From Azorinus chamasolen (Eukaryota; Mollusca; Bivalvia; Cardiida; Solecurtidae): DNA of 64,000 nt. The notes beneath the pieces were generated by a model. That model was not told the DNA's origin and did not search any database. It was given only the letters and a program-made list of their open reading frames with translations. Shown in pieces: positions 1-10,079 of this stretch; within the stretch, counting starts at the first letter, position 1; the number at the start of each line of letters is the position of its first letter. Location: the NCBI GenBank assembly GCA_963576725.1, contig OY755240.1, forward strand, positions 61,690,633-61,754,632, read 5' to 3'. The translations under genes and the position numbers were made by a program.

Positions 1-890
1 TTGTTTTGTCCTTCTATTGCCTCTAAAAGCAAAGTTATTATGCATTTTCTGAACCAATGATATTTCGAAATTTACCTCCTCGCGTTACCATGGAAACCGT
101 TCAATAAAACATAGATGGGACAAAATTACTTTGGGGGAATGCTCAAAATGTGTTCTGATGACCCAAACAAACAATTTAAACCTGAATTCAATAATTTCTG
201 TGCATTAATAAGCCTATCAGACTAAACAACAAGCTCAATTTTCTAAAAAACGCATTTTTTTACATTCTCATGAATATTCATAAGAATGCATTTATGAATA
301 TTCATTAAATCATATACCATATTCAAGCTATATGTCTCTGCTTTACTTTGGTACTTGTTTTGTCCTTCTATTACCTCTAAAAGCAAAGTTATTACGCATT
401 TTCTGAACCAAGGATGTTTCGGAATTTACCTCGGGTTACCATGGAAACGGTTTAATAAAACATAGATGGGACAAAATTATTCGGAGAAATACTCATAATG
501 TGTTCTGAGGACTCCAATGAACAACTTAAACCTAAATTCAATAATTTCTGTGCATTAATAAGCCTCTCAGACTAAACAACAAACTCCTTTTTTCTAAAAA
601 AATCACATTTTTTACTTCCTCATTAATATTCATAAGAATGCATTTATGAATATTAATAAAATCATATATCATATTCAAGCTATATGTCTCTGCTTTACTT
701 TGGTACTTGTTTTGTCCTTCTATTGCTTCTAAAAACAAAGTTATGGCGCATTTTCTGAACCAAGGTAGTTTCGAAAATTACCTCGGGTTACCATGGAAAC
801 CGTTAAATAAAACATAGCTGGGACAAACTTATTTTTGGGGGCATGCTCAAAATGTGTTCTGAGGACCCCAACAAACAATTTGGTACCCAT
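1..890. repeat. Tandem repeat, about 2.5 copies of a ~353-bp unit
   Basis: Copies start at the phrase TTGTTTTGTCCTTCTATT at 1, 355 and 707, so the period is 352-354 bp. The third copy stops near 890. Each unit carries CCATGGAAAC, CATAGATGGGACAAA and TGTTCTGA at matching phase, with an AT-rich second half containing ATGAATATTCAT runs. Frames are full of stops, so this is not coding. The array continues off the left edge of the window. Confidence 0.85.
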
Positions 891-1085
891 GAAAAAAAGT
901 CTAGGGGGGGATGCTACGGTAACCACTACTAGGACCCAGCCTAATATCATTGATCTGATTATTACCATTTTATAGATTTTACTCAACGAATAAAAAGGAC
1001 CCTAACTTGTTTGGTTGTGTATATAAGCTGATCAGAATTAGAAGTTTTATGCATTCTTTGTACGCTAGTAGAGAATTTGTGATGC

Positions 1086-1172
1086 CATGAGCAAACACTT
1101 TGGCTCTTGATAAGATGCCTGGTAACTCGGTGTCCCATCGGGATCCAAACAGGCTGACGCTCTGTTTGTTGG
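1086..1172. repeat. Degenerate TTAA-2-type hairpin core
   Basis: CAAACACTTTGG, then GGTAACTCGGTGTC and GGGATCCAAACAGG resemble the TTAA-2 hairpin, but terminal repeats are not recognisable. It is an old, truncated copy. The bases between this and the ~353-bp repeats (about 890-1085) hold no gene that I can see. Confidence 0.5.
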
Positions 1173-1184
1173 TTTTATAACGTA

Positions 1185-1389
1185 CAGTAAAACCTCTCTA
1201 TAACGACCACTAAATTACACCAAATAGTTTGTGTTAAAGGCAGGTGGAAGCTTTAAGCAAGGTGAAAGTAAAACAGAACGCTCCTATAGGAGCGTTCTGT
1301 TTTACTTTCATCTTGCATTAAGCAGCCACCTGCTCTAAATACCAACTAATTAACCCAATATAGTGGTCGTTATAGAGAGCGTTTAACGT
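1185..1389. mobile_element. TA-hp MITE (pogo/Tigger-type ends)
   Basis: Starts after a TA at 1183-1184 with CAGTAAAACCTCTCTATAA and ends with the inverted copy (TTATAGAGAG...). The centre is a near-perfect hairpin with tip CTCCTATAGGAG at 1281-1292, flanked by the family core (GCAGGTGG... AAGTAAAACAGAACG). Length about 205 bp with no coding capacity. Assignment to pogo/Tigger rests on the TA target and CAG-starting ends. Confidence 0.8.
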
Positions 1390-2335
1390 AGTTGTAAACT
1401 GACATATTATTTCGCGGATACAGCGTATTCCCGAGAAAGGGAAATATAAATACATACTCCACAAAATATGAGTGTTATAGTTTATAGAGTATGTATTTAT
1501 ATCTCACTGTCTTGGGAATTGTTTCGTAGAAACTTCTTCCCCAAGTACTTACTATAGAACTACATGTATAGACGAAACTTAAGTAATCAATGTTAAGCGA
1601 AAAAAGTAGGAATTTCAAGGTATATATTTTTTTCAATTAAACATGTTGGATTTTTTTATAAATCCAATTCCATCAACTTTTATTAGTACTTTGCAGTGAC
1701 AAATGTATAGTACTATAAAACTAAACATCCATATATGTATGCCACGTAAAGCCATAGCTCGGATGAATATTCAAATACAAAAATCGCCATTTATCTATCT
1801 ATGTTGTGACCACTTTTTATAAAGACGATTCTAAAGAGTGGTCGCAGCATAGGGTTTGATGAAGTAATAAAGAACTATTCTTAAATATGTTTTTTTAAGT
1901 TCCACACCATACTGGTTGGTGGATTAATGAAGGCGCTATTTTTAAAGGTCTTGACTTATTCGTCTTATCTTTGTCTATGTGCATGTGTAAAAGGATATTT
2001 CTATTTGCATATTCTCGTATTTTCACTGAAGAAATAGCAATCACATACGTTCTAATAAAAACAAAGCATTAACATTTAATGCAGTATGGTCGTCAGATCA
2101 ACCAATTACAACTACATGTATATGTTTGTATTAATTGTTCGTTTTAGAACTTGAGACATAGTAAGAAAAAGAAGGTACGTTCTGCATGGGTTGCTCAGTT
2201 TACCTGCACGCTTTTCTAATTACTTGCAGAGCTCGTGCTGCACGAGACACTGTCACCTGTTCTTTCTTATTTTGTTCTGCAGCTGTAACAGTTTCAGGGT
2301 CCTAGATAAGTCCTTCAAACTGAACAATCTCTAAC
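1390..2335. other. AT-rich sequence without a gene
   Basis: No open frame with protein-like content. A fragment of the GATAAG family is visible near 1750-1890 (TAAAGACGATTCTAAAGAGTGGTC followed by a diverged CATAGGGTTTGATG). The rest is unassigned. Confidence 0.6.
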
Positions 2336-2560
2336 AATTTGCCTTGAACTAAACAATTTTTGAGAACGATTTCATTATTTCTTCACCAAACCATATGTTG
2401 TGACCTCTGGTTAAAATCGTTTGGTATAGTCAAACAACTAGGCCTGACGTGTCAAAGGTCAGCCGAGTCCATTTTTTAGGGAGATCAGCATTCCGCCTGT
2501 TCTCGGACCATTTTTTAAACAGACGAGTTTAGTATATAAGATAAAATTGAAGGCGGAATT

Positions 2561-2671
2561 GTTGTCAGCAGTTTAGCGCAGTGGGTAAAGTCTAGGTACG
2601 CAGAAAACATTGCGAGAGTAGTTTTTTATTGAGCGTGGATTCGAATCCCGTGTCGACCTTAAACTTTTTTT
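2561..2671 (+). ncRNA. tRNA-derived SINE-like unit with pol III boxes
   Basis: An A-box-like TTAGCGCAGTGGGTAAAG (from 2573) lies about 52 bp before a B-box-like GGATTCGAATCCC (2637-2649). A T7 run at 2665-2671 could end RNA polymerase III transcription. The T-stem and acceptor do not pair well enough for a functional tRNA, so I call it a SINE-like tRNA-derived unit, not a tRNA gene. Transcription is not shown. Confidence 0.55.
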
Positions 2672-2925
2672 AATTTTGAATGAATAGTAGAGTATTATTT
2701 TATGTCATATTGTATAATTGTAATGGCCATTTATGCACATGTTTGTCTATGTTAGGGAAGGGTACCTTTGTTTGAGTTGGAGTCCTATATTAGCCATATT
2801 TTCAATAATAAATCGATGCTAAAATATGAATATCAATATAAGTTTTAGTAAATGTTTGTACAAGTGGATTCTTATTGCACAACAAAACTAATGCTTTTAA
2901 GGGGACTGTCCTTAATATTTTTAGC

Positions 2926-3030
2926 AAAAAAATATCTTAGGTTTATGCGAGACTCGAACCTGCGCTTAATAAAATGTTCGCCGATCATATACTTCTTTAT
3001 GGTCCTACGACTTATCCACTACGCTATATT
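2926..3030 (-). ncRNA. Second tRNA-derived unit, opposite strand
   Basis: Read on the minus strand: A-box-like TAGCGTAGTGGATAAGTC (3026 downward), B-box-like GGTTCGAGTCTC (2960-2949), then a T7 run (2932-2926). It is a diverged inverted homologue of the plus-strand unit at 2561-2671; the anticodon-side text (GTAGGACCATAAAG) differs. The two units face each other, so read-through RNAs would be partly complementary. Confidence 0.55.
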
Positions 3031-3279
3031 TCCGATAACTAATGCGCTTATTCTTTATACCTATAACTGAACATTTTCTTTTATAAATGGCACGTGGATA
3101 TCCGAAATGCTGATCTCCCTTAAAAATGGACTCGGCGAACCCGTGACCCGTCAGACCTAGTTGTTTGACTATAACAAAGGGTGGTAACAACATAGAGACT
3201 AGTGGAGAAGTAAAGGAACTATTCTTGAGAATATTTTAGTTTTCACAACATATGGTTTGATTGAGAAATAAAATATATA

Positions 3280-3469
3280 CAGTAGAATCTGTCCTAAGCG
3301 GTTATCATACGATGTTTAATTATGGACCTGTAAGGCAGTTAGTAGCTTAATGCAGGTCAAAATCAATGCAGAATTCTCCTATAGGAGCTCTCTGTATTAC
3401 TTTTGTCCAGCATTAAGCAACCGCTTACTTTTAAATACCCCTATATTCTATAAATGAATGGTTCTACTG
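3280..3469. mobile_element. TA-hp MITE
   Basis: TA at 3278-3279, then CAGTAGAATCTGTCCTAAGC. It ends in TTCTACTG followed by TA at 3470-3471. Length 190 bp. Central hairpin tip CTCCTATAGGAG with flanking GCTTAATGCAGG / CCAGCATTAAGC. The 3470-3700 stretch beyond shows nothing recognisable. Confidence 0.8.
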
Positions 3470-3704
3470 TATTTTTTTCAATGCTTTAATTTACAACATA
3501 TGGTTTGATGGAGAATTGAAGGTTATATTATTTTTTACGCTCCTATATCTAGGGCTCTGAACTGCTTGTTTGAAACTACATGTATATTGTATATTCGGAC
3601 ATCTCTTTATTTTCATTGACCCTTATACAGCTGTTAAAAAAATAATGTCTACTTAAATTTTGTCTATTAAGTCTGGTGTAACTTTGACTATCTAATTCTA
3701 TCAA

Positions 3705-3911
3705 CCCTTTCGCTGCCAATGCTGGATCTGTGATTACCTATGCAAACAGTTTGGATCCAGATGAGACGCCGAGTAACTCGGCGTCTCATCAGGATCCAAA
3801 CTGTTTGTTACTGTTACTATGTTTTTGAAACAAAAATGAAGAAAATCAAAAGAATGAAATTTTGTAGCAGACGACAAAGTTCGCAGACGACAGAGTTTGG
3901 CACCGAAAGGG
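3705..3911. mobile_element. TTAA-2 MITE (piggyBac-type)
   Basis: Ends CCCTTTCGCTGCCAA / inverted CCGAAAGGG, with TTAA at 3912-3915 and TCAA on the left. The core is a long hairpin, AAACAGTTTGGATCC ... GACGCCGAGT / ACTCGGCGTC ... GGATCCAAACTGTTT. Same family and orientation-reversed layout as 21771-21977. Confidence 0.8.
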
Positions 3912-3924
3912 TTAATATTTTCAG

Positions 3925-4060
3925 AAACTATTGACCGAGTGTCAAACAGCTTTGGACTATTATACGCCCTGAAACTGGGCGTCTTATCTTCATCAACGTT
4001 GTTTGCAAATGAGCTTGAAGACTGCGAGATAAGGGTTAATTTTAGTATCTCACGAAACCA
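3925..4060. repeat. Diverged TTAA-2-like hairpin fragment
   Basis: ATTGACCGAGTGTCAAACAG ... CGCCCTGAAACTGGGCG ... GTTTGCAAATGAGCTTG resembles the related core seen at 11615, 20790 and 22170. Terminal repeats are not clear. Confidence 0.5.
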
Positions 4061-4104
4061 TTTAGTTGGTGGAATGTTTATTTCTTTGTTCATAACCCTT
4101 ACTA

Positions 4105-4313
4105 CAGTAGAGTCTGTCTTAAGCGGCCATCAAAAAGAGTTTAATTATGGGTTTGTTAGGCAGGTGGTAGCTTAATGCAGGTCAAAAGCGATGCAGAAAG
4201 CTCATTATAGGAGCTTTCTGCATTGCTTTTCCCCTGTATTAAGCAACCACCTGCGTTCTAAGACTTCAATGGTCAATAAACAAACGAATGGCAGGTTAGG
4301 ATATGTTCTACTG
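4105..4313. mobile_element. TA-hp MITE
   Basis: TA at 4103-4104, CAGTAGAGTCTGTCTTAAGC at the left and GTTCTACTG then TG/TA at the right. The hairpin core AATGCAGGTCAAAAGCGATG / GAGCTTTCTGCATTGC spans the centre. Length about 209 bp. Confidence 0.8.
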
Positions 4314-4406
4314 TGTATCATAATAGTCGGCTTGATAAAAAATCTCCATTTCAAGAAACTTTGAAGATACATGTAGTTTTACACTGTGCTCTGAAGTATG
4401 TCTTTA

Positions 4407-4648
4407 CCCTTCGCTTGCTAATCGCGTCAATATACATACCTGTAAATAGTGAAGACCCAGATGAGACAGCTCCTGCAGGAGCTGTCTCATCAGGGTCTGC
4501 ACTATTTACAAGTTTATTGTGCAACCAGTGCACTCCACAGCAGTGGTTGCACAGCGCAATACTTGTACACAGTGAAGAGATATGTAATTATACAACAGGG
4601 CATGGGTAAAGAAGGGGAAATGTATTTTAAAATTCAGCAAGCGAAGGG
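4407..4648. mobile_element. TTAA-3 MITE (242 bp)
   Basis: Perfect 13-bp ends CCCTTCGCTTGCT / AGCAAGCGAAGGG. The flanking TTAA has mutated to TTTA and TTGA. One end holds the hairpin GTAAATAGTGAAGACCC ... CTCCTGCAGGAG. The other end has unique text (CAGTGCACTCCACAGCAG). The three other copies (14804, 27217, 60687) are also exactly 242 bp. A 67-codon open frame inside is shared by all copies but looks incidental. Confidence 0.85.
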
Positions 4649-4684
4649 TTGATATATATATGTCCATGTATACAGACTTTAGAT

Positions 4685-4880
4685 CTTATAGATAAAGGGG
4701 CGTATATCAAATATACAACCAGGTCAATTTTTTTTTTTAAACAAACAGTATTTCAAGTACTGCATTCATCTTTTCTCAACCAAACCATATATTTTAACCA
4801 CCGTTAAGAATAGTTTCAAAGATCATTTACCACAAAGGGTTTGGTGGAGAAATAAGGTTTGAAAGCGGTTTACTTTATTC
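4685..4880. repeat. Degenerate GATAAG-family copy
   Basis: GATAAAGGGGCGTATATCAA at the left, then CAACCAAACCATATATTTTAACC and inverted GGGTTTGGTGGAGAAATAAGG. The central hairpin is eroded. Confidence 0.55.
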
Positions 4881-5012
4881 ATCTTATCTTTTAATTCTGC
4901 ATACGTGCTACATGTATCGAATAGTTTGAATCAGCTGCTCTATGAGGAAGGGTACCTGTGCATTCTGGTATTTGGCCATTCAGACAATATCAATCTTCAT
5001 ATCATATACGAT

Positions 5013-5207
5013 AGAGTAAAACCTCTCTATAATGGCCACTAAATTACATCAAGTATTTTGTGTTAAAGACAGGTGGCTGCTTAACGCAAGGTGACAGTAA
5101 AACAGATAGGAGCGTTCTGTTTTTACTTTCACTTTGTTTTAAGCGGCCACCTGTCCTAAATACCAAATAATTAACACAATTTAGTAGCCGTTATAGAGAG
5201 GTTTTAA
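5013..5207. mobile_element. TA-hp MITE
   Basis: Left end GAGTAAAACCTCTCTATAA, right end inverted TTATAGAGAGGTTTTA. Core AAGGTGACAGTAAAACAGAT / GAGCGTTCTGTTTTTACTTTC shows that part of the left hairpin arm is deleted, so the tip is asymmetric (compare the intact copy at 1185-1389). Confidence 0.75.
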
Positions 5208-5224
5208 TGTGAAACCCTATAATG

Positions 5225-5580
5225 TTCCAATCATATAATGCCATACATACACCTCTCTACGCATTAGCAAACACAGAAGAACTCCTATAGGAGCCGTCTG
5301 ATCTGGGTCTACTCTGTTTGCAAAGGCATAGAAAGGCATATTTATGGAGGAAAGGGTTACACTTGTCATCACTCGATCTCAACCAACACTTAATTTTTTA
5401 ACTAATGTGACTGTTACTTGGTATAGCCCCTATATCGTTATTTGTTTTTATTTTTCCTATTTCTTGTTGTCTAACCCTTTGAATTTGGAAAACGAGTGTG
5501 CTCGCATTTTGCAAACAGCGTAGACCCGTGTCACATAGGATCCCTCTGGTCAGGGTCTCCACTGTTTGTCATTCGAAACA
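5225..5580. repeat. Two TTAA-1 fragments
   Basis: First at about 5225-5356: the hairpin half CTCCTATAGGAGCCGTCTGA ... CTCTGTTTGC and the right end GGAGGAAAGGGTTA. Second at about 5472-5580: AACCCTTTGAATTTGG ... CAAACAGCGTAGACCC ... CACTGTTTG. Both lack one terminal repeat. Confidence 0.6.
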
Positions 5581-5708
5581 TCTAGCAAACTGTACCATCT
5601 CACACTGAATGGACTCTACTGTTATACAACGCTGGGTCATTCCACTTTGACTTCGAAGGGATTGTCAATGTCAATAGATGTTAACGTTAGCTTATCATCA
5701 CGTGTACA

Positions 5709-6127
5709 CAGTATAACCTTTCGTAAGCGGCCGTCAAAAAGAAGTCTAATTGTGGGTCTGTAAGGCAGGTAGTAGCTTAATGCAGGTCAAAAGTAATACA
5801 AAAAAGCTTCTATAGGAGCTTTCCGTATTACATTTGTCCTGCTTAATGCAACCACCTGCTTTCTTAACCCTTTCCGTCATATAAACGTGTTTTCACGCAT
5901 CTGCAAACAGAGTAGAGTAGTGGCTGCTCTGTTTGCTAATGGAAGTTGATAGAGTTGTTTTTATACTTTCTGTAATGGCTACAATGTTCCACCTTCTATA
6001 TTTCATTATAACTAATTTGTCCATGATTATTCAGTAGGTAATGAAATTTGTAATGCACATAGAACAGGGAAAGGGTTACGACTCCTATGTACACTACATT
6101 TATGGTCACTTAGGACAGGTCCTACTG
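5709..6127. mobile_element. TA-hp MITE split by a TTAA-1 insertion
   Basis: The left half (5709-5873) runs from CAGTATAACCTTTCG through the usual hairpin to CAACCACCTGCTTTC. The right end (6080-6127) resumes with GACTCCTATG ... GGACAGGTCCTACTG before TA. Between them sits a TTAA-1 copy. Reading across the junction restores the expected TA-hp order. Confidence 0.75.
5874..6079. mobile_element. TTAA-1 MITE, hairpin core deleted, nested
   Basis: TTAA (5874-5877) then CCCTTTCC at the left; GGGAAAGGG then TTAC (6076-6079) at the right. Where full copies carry a ~66-bp hairpin, this one has only CAAACAGAGTAGAGTAGTGG followed by CTGCTCTGTTTG, so most of the stem has been lost. Confidence 0.75.
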
Positions 6128-6255
6128 TAGATATTTTGTTTCATCTTTGAGTTGCCTTTTTGCAGATTTGTTTTCCCACCATACACGGCTTTAAGAGCAC
6201 CCAGGAATTGTAACAAGCGTAGAATAAGATCATCCTCAGCATTCATATCGCTGGT

Positions 6256-6343
6256 CTTGATATGGTTCTACACGGTAGCTGTCTATGTAACACCATAGGT
6301 CCTGATATGGTTCTACACGTAGCTGTCTATGTAACACCATAAG
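6256..6343 (+). repeat. 44-bp direct tandem duplication
   Basis: TGATATGGTTCTACACGG / TGATATGGTTCTACACG, each followed by TAGCTGTCTATGTAACACC. Two copies, one single-base indel. Confidence 0.85.
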
Positions 6344-6348
6344 AACTA

Positions 6349-6532
6349 TAAATCCCCTCTAATGCGACCACCAATAGCAGTTCTATTTCTTTGGTTGCAT
6401 ATGCAGGTGACTGCTTAATGCAGAACGAAATGTATGCAGAAAGCTCCTACATACATTTCGTTCTGCATTAAGCAGCCACCTGCTTTTAAAGACAATGGTT
6501 TATTTATCAAGTGGTCGTTTTAGAGGGATCTG
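6349..6532. mobile_element. TA-hp MITE
   Basis: Left AAATCCCCTCTAATGCGACC, right inverted GGTCGTTTTAGAGGGAT. The hairpin arms are GCTTAATGCAGAACGAAATG and CATTTCGTTCTGCATTAAGC. The tip differs from the family (GCAGAAAGCTCCTACATA), as if one arm had been copied over the other. Confidence 0.75.
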
Positions 6533-6753
6533 CTGTGTTTGTACTGAGTGCTGACAATGCGACATACCCTTGTCAGACCAGGCGTATGTGTCTCGGCTAC
6601 TGATGTGTGTCTACATTGTATGAGTTCTACTTTTGCAGCTCATTTTAAGGGAACTGGTTTCGCGTTATACATAATTTGATTAAATTCTTTTTCGTTAGGC
6701 ATAACACGTACACGTGTGTGTGTGTTGCAATAAAGACAAACGTCGGCGTGTGA

Positions 6754-7165
6754 TCAGGTCCAGATAAGATGCGTAAATTAGATTTTTTTTCAAGAATAAC
6801 TCCTTTATTTCTCCACAAAACCCGGTGGACTGACCACTCTTTAGATTCGATCTCAGAGCCGGCTCGATATTGACCCCGGCTCGATATTCGGGGTTGACGT
6901 TTGAATATCGATATCAGAGCTGGCTCGATAATCGCGCCAGATCGATATTAGCTGTTCATGTTTGGATTTCTCTCTCAGAACTGATTCGATATTGATCCCA
7001 TCTCAATATTCGCGGTCGATGTTTTAATTATGATCTCAGAGCTGGCTCGATATTGACCTCAGCTCGGTATTCGGGGTTGGCGTTTGAATGTCGATCTCAG
7101 AGCCGGCTCGACATTCGCACCAGCTCGATATTCGCTGTTGATATTTGAATTTCGATTTTCGATGT
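6754..7165 (+). repeat. GATAAG half-element running into a ~60-bp tandem repeat
   Basis: 6754-6840 is the left half of a GATAAG MITE (AGGTCCAGATAAGATGCG ... CCACTCTTTAGATTCG). From there on, about five degenerate copies follow of a unit built on CTCAGAGCCGGCTCGATATT and CGGGGTTGACGTTTGAAT, ending near 7165. The array seems to have grown where the MITE's own hairpin would continue. Confidence 0.65.
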
Positions 7166-7379
7166 TCGATGTCAGTGCCAACTCCACACACCTACATTTA
7201 TATTACGATCTTAAATTCTGTTGTAAAATGTAGGACTTGGTATTTATCTACATATCAAAATTTGGCTGTTTAAGTTTATTTTTTCTCTCGACCAAAAATC
7301 CAAGGCCGGAAAAAGCTGACGCAAAACTCACTTATCGCTTATACAGTTAGCGTCCAGATCAAATCAGAGTCGAGCATAT

Positions 7380-7775
7380 TTGATCCTAATGAGACGCATC
7401 GGACGGGCGCATCGGACGGACGGACGGACGGACAGACAGACAGACACAAAGGGGTCAAAGTAACCTGCTAACCTGTGACATGTAATGTGACCCTCATTCT
7501 GAACTCACATGCCAAGTTTGGTTACTGTTGGTATTATACTTTGGCTATAACTAACACAAACAAAAAGGTCAACCGGACGGACGGACGTTCTAACGGATTG
7601 AGTGTATGTGGCTATTCTTTTGTTCAAAATAGCCACACAAACTGAAAATAAGCCACATAAAACCGATGAGAACAAAAGATCTTTTGTTCTCGTGTAATTA
7701 TCTAGTCACATAAACAGGAATTGTTAGAGCGGCCGGACGGACGGACGGACGGACGGACGGACGGTCGGACGGCAT
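7380..7775 (+). repeat. (GGAC)n clusters
   Basis: Three tracts: about 7392-7445 (passing into CAGA repeats), 7576-7590 and 7732-7772. Between them lie an inverted pair around GTGTGGCTATTCTTTTG / CAAAATAGCCACAC and a palindrome GAACAAAAGATCTTTTGTTC near 7671. This looks like the tail of a degraded transposon. No reading frame survives. Confidence 0.75.
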
Positions 7776-8140
7776 TCGCCAATCTATAAGCCTGGATTGC
7801 GAGTAATCCGGCCAAGCACCAATCTTCCATGCCACCCTCATCACAATGATAACATACAAACATTTATAAAAGTCAAATTAGCAACAAACAACACAGTAAA
7901 AACTCGATAGTTCAAACAACCCATGAAAGATTTATTGATATAAGTTAAAGGCAGGGGGAAACAACTTATTTCACAGAGTTGTTCATTCGCCAATCTGTCC
8001 GACCATAAACATCTGGCCTTGTACATTTAGACTATAATTGTTCTAACATTAATATACATGTATTGTCTTTGATATAGTACCGTGTGGTTAATGGGGTTAG
8101 ATTTAGCCATGAGGTGTCAATTTTCACACCTTTAAACAAT
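7776..8140. other. Unassigned AT-rich DNA
   Basis: No gene-like frame and no clear repeat family. The short open frames here have no recognisable motif. Confidence 0.5.
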
Positions 8141-8143
8141 TGT

Positions 8144-8390
8144 TTAACCTTTTCCTTTCATTATAAATGCATTCCTTTGCAAACAGAGTAGGCCCAGATC
8201 AGACGGCTCCTATAGGAGCCGTCTGATCAGGGTCTGCTTTGTTTGCTTATGAGAATATAATGGATCTAACTCTAAAGTTTCTGTCAATACAAAAAATGTG
8301 TGTGCATATGTTCCACTATAAAAAACCAGCTTATTAATAATTATTACCTCATTATTTCTTTCATGAATATTAAAACAGGGAAAGCGTTAA
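8144..8390. mobile_element. TTAA-1 MITE, near full length
   Basis: TTAA then CCTTTTCCTTT at the left, CAGGGAAAGCG then TTAA at the right. The hairpin runs from GCAAACAGAGTAGGCCC to GGGTCTGCTTTGTTTGC with tip CTCCTATAGGAG at 8207-8218. Beyond the hairpin, the family's AT-rich half follows (TCTAAAGTTTCTGTCAATAC). Confidence 0.85.
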
Positions 8391-8614
8391 ACAAAAGAAA
8401 AGCCCATATTGCCAGAACGTCTGTCCGTCACTCACAGTCCACTTCGTATGTCTAAGATGGCTTGAAATAGTCTTCAAACTTGTGTCAAATGTATCTCACC
8501 AAGACAACTTGCAAAATCTTCCGTATCCTTAGCCCCGGATCAAGGTCACAATACAAGGTCAAATGTTTAAACTCTAAATTTCATATTTTCTCATTGTCTC
8601 CAAACCATTCATTT

Positions 8615-8850
8615 TATAGGTACGCCTTTGAACGCTTTTACAAAAGAGAAGACGAAGATCAGATGGCTCCTGTAAGAGTTGTTTGATCAGGCTTGCTCTG
8701 TTTGCTTTTGGAATACGATAGATCTGGGTCCATGCTTATTCAGCTTTTTAGTTGAGTCTGATTTTGTTCTCAAGCTTTTGATTGGTCAGATTTGAGCCAA
8801 AGGCTCAAATCTGACCAATCAAAAGCTTGAGAACGAACTTTATAAGCATG
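8615..8850. mobile_element. TTAA-1 fragment abutting a CTCAAG MITE
   Basis: 8615-8730 carries a worn TTAA-1 hairpin (CAGATGGCTCCTGTAAGAG ... GCTCTGTTTGC). 8731-8850 is a CTCAAG element: CATGCTTAT at the left and ATAAGCATG at the right, with long inverted arms CTCAAGCTTTTGATTGGTC and a tip of GAGCCAAAGGCTC. Confidence 0.75.
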
Positions 8851-9039
8851 GACACTGATTCTACAGTTTTACCAAGGCTATGTCTTTTCTTGTTCATATG
8901 ACATTAAAATATTATACTAATTAATATGCATACGCAATTTTTTTCTGATATGAATATTCATGAAGTAAATGGTGAAAGCTGTCCTTTTCGTCTCCACATT
9001 ACATCTTTCAATCTATGATGTGCATTTTCTAAACATATA

Positions 9040-9212
9040 CAGTAGAACCCCTCTAATTTATAAGCAGGTGGTTGCTTATGGCAGGACAAAAGTAATGACG
9101 AAAGCTCCTCTAGGAGTTTTCTGCATTACTTCGGTCCTGCATTAAGCCACCACCTGTCTGCATCACCCAGAATTATACCTTTTTAGGTGGTCGCATAAGA
9201 GGGGTTTTACTG
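9040..9212. mobile_element. TA-hp MITE
   Basis: TA at 9038-9039, CAGTAGAACCCCTCTAATT; right end AGAGGGGTTTTACTG. Hairpin with tip CTCCTCTAGGAG. At 173 bp it is slightly shorter than its relatives. Confidence 0.8.
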
Positions 9213-9299
9213 TTTATGGATTTCGTCAAAATGCATCTCCCCCGCCCCCTTCTAGACAATATGCAGTAATATGCGCCGGCTTCCTATGCCCCCAATTAA

Positions 9300-9520
9300 C
9301 CCATTCCCACTTAGGCTATTTTTAGACCTAACCTTTGATTAAATCTACCAAAAAGGAGCATTAACTAGAGAAAAGGAAATTTTCAGAATTGTGTAGTTTT
9401 GAAACCATTGTGATAAAAAAAAATAGAAAAATAGAGCATTTGCTTCTGTGGAGCAAATGCTCTATTTATCACAATGGTTTCATAAAGTGACTTTTACAGA
9501 AGCGTCAAAAGGCGGGATAA
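9300..9520. mobile_element. TTAA-4 MITE, right end lost
   Basis: TTAA at 9296-9299, then CCCATTCCCAC and GGCTATTTTTAGACC. The hairpin is AAACCATTGTGATAAA ... AGAGCATTTGCT / AGCAAATGCTCT ... ATCACAATGGTTT. After AGGCGGGA the expected right terminus is replaced by other sequence. Confidence 0.75.
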
Positions 9521-9579
9521 TCCCTATATTGTCCTGGTTCGTTCTATATCTCCCAAACAACATTAAACAGGTAAAGGGG

Positions 9580-9985
9580 TTAACCCTTTCCCTGTTCAAT
9601 ATTCATGAAAGAAGCAATGCCATGAAAATGCATCAGTTGAATTCTAATAAGGATTTTTCAAGCGAATATTTTGCTCTTACAAAAACTGTAGAATCAGATC
9701 TATTTGATGTCAAAAGCAAACAGAGTAGACTCTGATCAGACGGCTCCTACAGGAGCCGTCTGATCTGATTGTACTTTGTTTGCAAATGCGTGAAAAGTGT
9801 TTATATGGCATATGTACACAGGATGTTTTGGCTTGAGCAGAAACTGTAGGATCAGATTTTAGATATTATACCATAAGCCAACAGAGCAGACCCTGATCAG
9901 ACATCTCCTACAGGAGCCGTCGGATCTATGTCAATTCTTTTTTGCAAATGAGTGAAAAGGCGTTTAAATGAAGTACAGGATTAAA
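9580..9985. mobile_element. TTAA-1 MITE with two hairpin cores
   Basis: TTAACCCTTTCCCTG at 9580. A first core at about 9718-9785 (tip CTCCTACAGGAG) is followed by a second, more diverged one at about 9880-9950. Shared text (AAACTGTAG GATCAGAT) precedes both, suggesting a tandem duplication or two joined copies. The right terminus near 9985 is degraded (CAGGATTAAA). Confidence 0.7.
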
Positions 9986-10079
9986 CATGTGTAGAACAAT
10001 ACATTGTATATTGAAACACCATTAAAGACAATAATCACACCCTGTCATACATGATACTGGTGCATATTTCTGTGTATAG

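Larger units (their letters stand above)
2340..3245. mobile_element. ~0.9-kb palindromic element with two tRNA-like units
   Basis: The outer parts are inverted copies: 2425-2500 (TATAGTCAAACAACTAGG ... GAGTCCATTTTTT AGGGAGATCAGCATT) matches the complement of 3100-3190. Each arm carries a tRNA-like sequence with A and B boxes, pointing toward the middle (2570-2671 on plus, 2926-3030 on minus). The arms are clearly diverged, so this is old. Exact ends are uncertain; the outer flanks resemble the GATAAG family (ACCATATGTTGTGACC). Confidence 0.65.

Noticed and set aside
2561..3030. Functional tRNA genes
   Set aside because: A and B boxes are present, but acceptor and T stems do not pair properly and the anticodon arm is not clear, so they are tRNA-derived repeats.
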